NCBI GenBank assembly: GCA_013397795.1
Contig: VZTJ01000294.1
Location: forward strand, 4,102,831 to 4,166,830
Source of the DNA: Orthonyx spaldingii
Taxonomy: Eukaryota; Chordata; Aves; Passeriformes; Orthonychidae
DNA length: 64,000 nucleotides
Direction of reading: 5' to 3'
The translations under genes were made by a program, and so were the position numbers. Shown here piece by piece: positions 60,086-64,000 of the stretch (its first letter is position 1; each line of letters opens with the position of its first letter). A model generated the notes under the pieces. It did not search any database, was not told where the DNA came from, and saw only the letters and a program-made list of their open reading frames with translations.

Positions 60086-63000
60086 AAGATAATCCAGACA
60101 CTAAACTCTAATTTTACTCTCCACTGCTTGCAAAGTGTAAAACATTTCTAAGATTTCTACAGGACCAATCTAACATCAATTCTGGAAATTATCTTCACTG
60201 ACAGGATGTTAGTGAAATATTCATAGGGTCAATATCTTGAGACATCCTGATGTCCTTGGCCAGAAACCAGGTGAATAAAAATAACAAAAAATTAGCAATT
60301 ATGTAGCATTGTAAAGAAAAATTAAATAATTATTGACCAGTACTAACTAAATAAAAAACACTGGCACTTAATAAATAAGGGATGTTATTTTTCCTTTTTT
60401 TCAAAAAGGTTGAAATGGTATATTTGATTGTTGCTTATAAAAATCTTCTAATTTATTGGCACGATCTAAATGAGAGCTACAACCATCCTCTGGCTCATTA
60501 CAACTTATGAAAGTGCAGAGATATAAAAAAATGTCCTGAAGCACACAGTCCCTCTACAAAAGAAATTCCTAGCATGGATATGAGGGTTCTCTCCCACCCC
60601 TACTCCTCACAAGCCCACCCATCACAGAACTGGGTGGGAGAAGCAGCATGTTGGGGGCTGGTGGGACATTGGACTATAACACCATAAAGATCTGAGTACA
60701 GTGTTGTCCCCCTTGGAGCATCCCAAGCTGCTGCATTGCAGATCCCAGAGCTAAGCAGGATAACACAAGAAGAAAAAGCAATTAAAGAATGAGTCGAGGA
60801 TTAGAACGTGAATGCACCAACACACACAGCTTGGAGTCACCACATCATCTCCCTACACTTGGGAATGGGATGCCAACCTTGGGCCGTGCCTCTGGTCAAG
60901 CACAGGCCTGAATCTTACCATGACATCCCAAATCTGTGATACTGCTGCGGAAGCAGTGGCTGCTTTGGCTAAAGCTCAATAATCTGTCTGCATTGCATGG
61001 ATATCCTTTCCAGAGTACTTCTTCATATCACTTCACTCCTAACCTACGTTTCTAGATACTGATGACCATCAGGCAATTTCCCCTTGTTTCCTTTTATTTC
61101 TCACACATTTACTATTCATTAGTACTTTTCTCAAGTACTCGCACCAATTTTTGCTCATGTTCCACAGGTGCTCAGCTACCTTTCATGTGCTGTATTGGAT
61201 CTTCAAGACTGCCTCTCCTTTTTCTCATACCTACTGACAGGGCCTATATGGGTTCTGGTCTGGACAAGGACGTGTAATTATGGCGACAGGACACTTTTAT
61301 TATCAGACACTTACTAAAGCTTGTTAAAAGTTTTATGAAGAGCGGAAAATCTGATTTTTACATGGGCAACTTCAAGTTTACTGGGGATTAAAGGGATAAT
61401 GGCGTTCCAGAGGATGTTCAATGCAACTGCCACAGCTTTTGCTAGATGAAGATTTTGCCATGATTTTACCATCTTGATCCGGACTGCTTAACTGACACTT
61501 AAAACTAGAGTGTCTCCTTTGGAAGACAAGCTTAGTGTCCTTTTAGAAAAATTATTGAAATTGGTTTTTATAGTGAAAGAGTGTTTGACCAACACAAAAG
61601 TCAGCTGACAATTTTTCTGCCCATGGAGTGTTATCTAAGATAAGTAAAAGCAACACCGTGAGAGAGAAAGGCCAGAGCGTGCCAGGCACAGCAGCTTCCT
61701 TTATCCCTCTTGCCATGCAGCAGTGCCACATGGTCAGCAGTCAGCTCAGGAGACAGATCAAAGTCCTTGTAATCCTGTTAGGAGGCTCTTGATATCGCCT
61801 GAGAAAAGGGGAAACAAGATTTGTGGATAATCTCAGCTCATCTTAGCTGCAAATGCCTACAAGGAAAATGTGACTGTAACCTGCCACATTTTACACACAC
61901 AAGACTCCCCTTGTCTCTTGCTCTTTTCTGGAATAATGTAAATCAGGCAAGTGAAAATACAGTGGTGATTTCTAGTTCACTGGATTTTTTACAAGTGCAA
62001 CAGTACAAATAAATCCAATTTTTCCCCCTAACTAACCTCACTGGTGGGCTCTGCAGAGGTGTGCTATTAAACCAGAAAAACCACAATTATGTTGTGATTA
62101 GAAACCTTTGGGACATCAAAATGTAGCAACATATTTGCACTTTGGCTGTTTGCCCTAAAGGTTTACACCAGTGGTTATAATAAACCTTTCCTTTGCAAAG
62201 CTGGTGCAGGAATAACCGGAAAATAAATACAAACCATCCAGAAATGGGCAGGACCTTGAAACCTGTGAAGCAACATAGCACAAAAGAGGTGATGCTGCTT
62301 TCTCTTCGTTTTATTTCCCCATGGAGTCAATAAATAAAAAGAAAAAAGCACAGACTGTCAAACCTGAACAGAAGAGCCGATTCAGTAGGCAAGCTCTGCT
62401 CTTCAGTATGTTCACTGAAAGCTCTGGTTTTTTAAGGAAAGTTTCCTTGTTCTTACATAACCTTCGACAGCAGGGTAAGTGAGGGAACAAGATTAACAGA
62501 TACGAGATATTTTTACTGCTTCACCCAAAGATTCACAGAATTTTCTGGGAATTTTAACACTTTTCCAAAACAATGTGTGATTCTTCATGTTGCTATCAGT
62601 GCTAAGAGAGACTTCTACATAGCCTCCCAAGTGATTTGTACTGAGCAGTCTAAGAAAATTAACATCCTTCTTCAAACTAATAAATCTGCTAAATTTATTT
62701 TTATAGGAACCAAAATTCTATTATTAAATATCCATGCAAAGTCACTGGATTATCAAAGTAGAAATCATTAGGCTGCTACTTCTACCAACTGTTGTGTGTT
62801 ACCATGAACTTAGCCATGACAAATGCTTTCTGAGTTAACTTGCAGGAAATATATTTGTGTCAATTAGCACAGATTGTGTGATCAAAGAGCAAGATCAGTG
62901 AAGCATAATATGTGTAAGTCAATATCTGCCCTAAAATATGACATCTATTTATCTAAGTGCAATCTCTTGGCTTCATTAACTGTATCATTTCCTCCTTCCC

Positions 63001-64000
63001 TCCTTTTACTAAGCATATATTTTAAAAAAGACTAGTGTAACAAAGCATGTAACATAATTTTAAATGAACTTCCATTACAATGCTGTTCCACCTGCAGGAT
63101 TTGTTTGCCTCCCTACCATGAAGATCCACTGCTGATATTTTTACCAGCAAGTCTTCCAAACAATCACTGACTTCAGGTCACAAAAGATCCACCACAGATG
63201 TGAAAACCAGAACCATTTCCCCACACTCTGCAGCTCCACCAAAGTAGAAGCTGAAGGTATGATCACATCCCAACAGACAGAGGAAGCACCAGCTGTGCAA
63301 ACACATGGTCCAGCCTGCAATAAAATTCTTTTTCCTTTCTACAACAGCTGCAACAAAGTCAGGGCGCCTTGGATGCAGAAAATCACTGTAATTTCCCCAT
63401 TGGCAGAAACCAGCCCCATAACACAGAGCACCCTGGGCTATTAGTTAGCCTGGGATTCAAGCAAGTCAGCATTTCAAAGTGTCCTGCCATGCAACAAGGC
63501 ACCAAAATGAGATCTTCAGCCGCATCTCCCTAACTTCACCAATGGCACTGAAGATCTGAGACTTTCCTGCTCAGTGCTGAAACATGGAGAAGAGCTTTGC
63601 ATCCCCCCAGGCCAGCAGGGCTCTGTGAGGGAATGCTCTCTGCAGATGAAAACAGTGAAGCTCATGTGGAGTCTGCCAGCAATGCTCCCCCATTCTGTGT
63701 TCAAGACCAGAGCCTCTGCTCTCACTGACTTTAGGATGGGGAGGACATTTATACAGGCAGCTAAATGTGAGGGATGAAGGACAAGATGACCTTGAAGGTG
63801 CATCTTGGGACAGGAAGAACTCTGCCTTGGAGTCAGGACCATACTGCAAATGATAATAACGTGTGAGTCCCCTGCTTTCAAGCCAATCCTCTAAGCATGC
63901 TGCCTTATTTTTTATTCTTCTCTAACTCCTAACATTAAAAAGTGTCTTCCTTTGAGCACAGTTTTTGAGACATGGGCCTGATTTTTGATGTATCTTTATC
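60086..64000. other. Unique noncoding DNA, no gene seen
   Basis: Frames reach 121 codons (63516-63881, minus), overlapped by two other frames in a G+C-richer patch, with no domain. No RNA gene, CpG island, LTR or recognisable LINE/SINE. Confidence 0.65.

Noticed and set aside
1..64000. Endogenous retrovirus, CRISPR array, functional tRNA, snRNA, 5S or 7SL genes
   Set aside because: Looked for their hallmark sequences by eye on both strands and saw none; a diverged copy could still be missed without a search.

Overview
The window is vertebrate nuclear DNA, most likely from a bird, and holds no gene I can support. The best evidence for a bird is a truncated CR1 retrotransposon 3' end at 15276-15489. 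It carries the family's octamer tail and the closely conserved avian sequence that normally lies next to it. Other vertebrate traits are AT-rich composition, few CpG dinucleotides by eye, stop codons throughout all frames, microsatellites, long A runs and an assembly gap (30786-30866). There are no operons, ribosome-binding sites, CRISPR arrays, phage genes or insertion sequences. Interspersed repeats are sparse, which also fits a bird.

Layout. 1-10 kb: unique noncoding DNA with a small (AGTG)n repeat. 10.08-10.8 kb: an AT-rich block dense in homeodomain and POU-like motifs, the best enhancer candidate. 12.98-13.05 kb: a CA/TG palindrome. 13.66-15.24 kb: decayed ancient repeats. 15.28-15.49 kb: CR1 3' end. 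17.28-17.37 kb: AT microsatellite. 21.54-21.80 kb: a tRNA-derived SINE-like repeat. 24.62-24.79 kb: a long imperfect inverted repeat (MITE or hairpin), the most striking structure in the window. 27.5 kb: a second motif-rich block. 30.79-30.87 kb: gap bordered by a G run. 34.1-34.74 kb: a decayed CR1 reverse-transcriptase fragment on the minus strand. 35.9-36.2 kb: a third TAAT-rich block. 39.1 kb: (AG)29. 42.96 and 56.63 kb: long A runs. 44.6 and 46.4-46.66 kb: ancient MIR-type SINEs. The remainder to 64 kb is unique noncoding DNA with a few ancient-repeat relics.

The longest open frames are 182-189 codons. They have no recognisable domain, no convincing splice context and no compositional sign of coding, so none is called as a gene. 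The window is either a large intron or part of a gene desert; the sequence alone cannot decide which. The main candidate functions are distal regulation (the TAAT/POU-rich blocks) and a possible small hairpin RNA or MITE at 24.6-24.8 kb. I did not find a new multi-gene system. All repeat family names are from memory of consensus sequences, not from a search.
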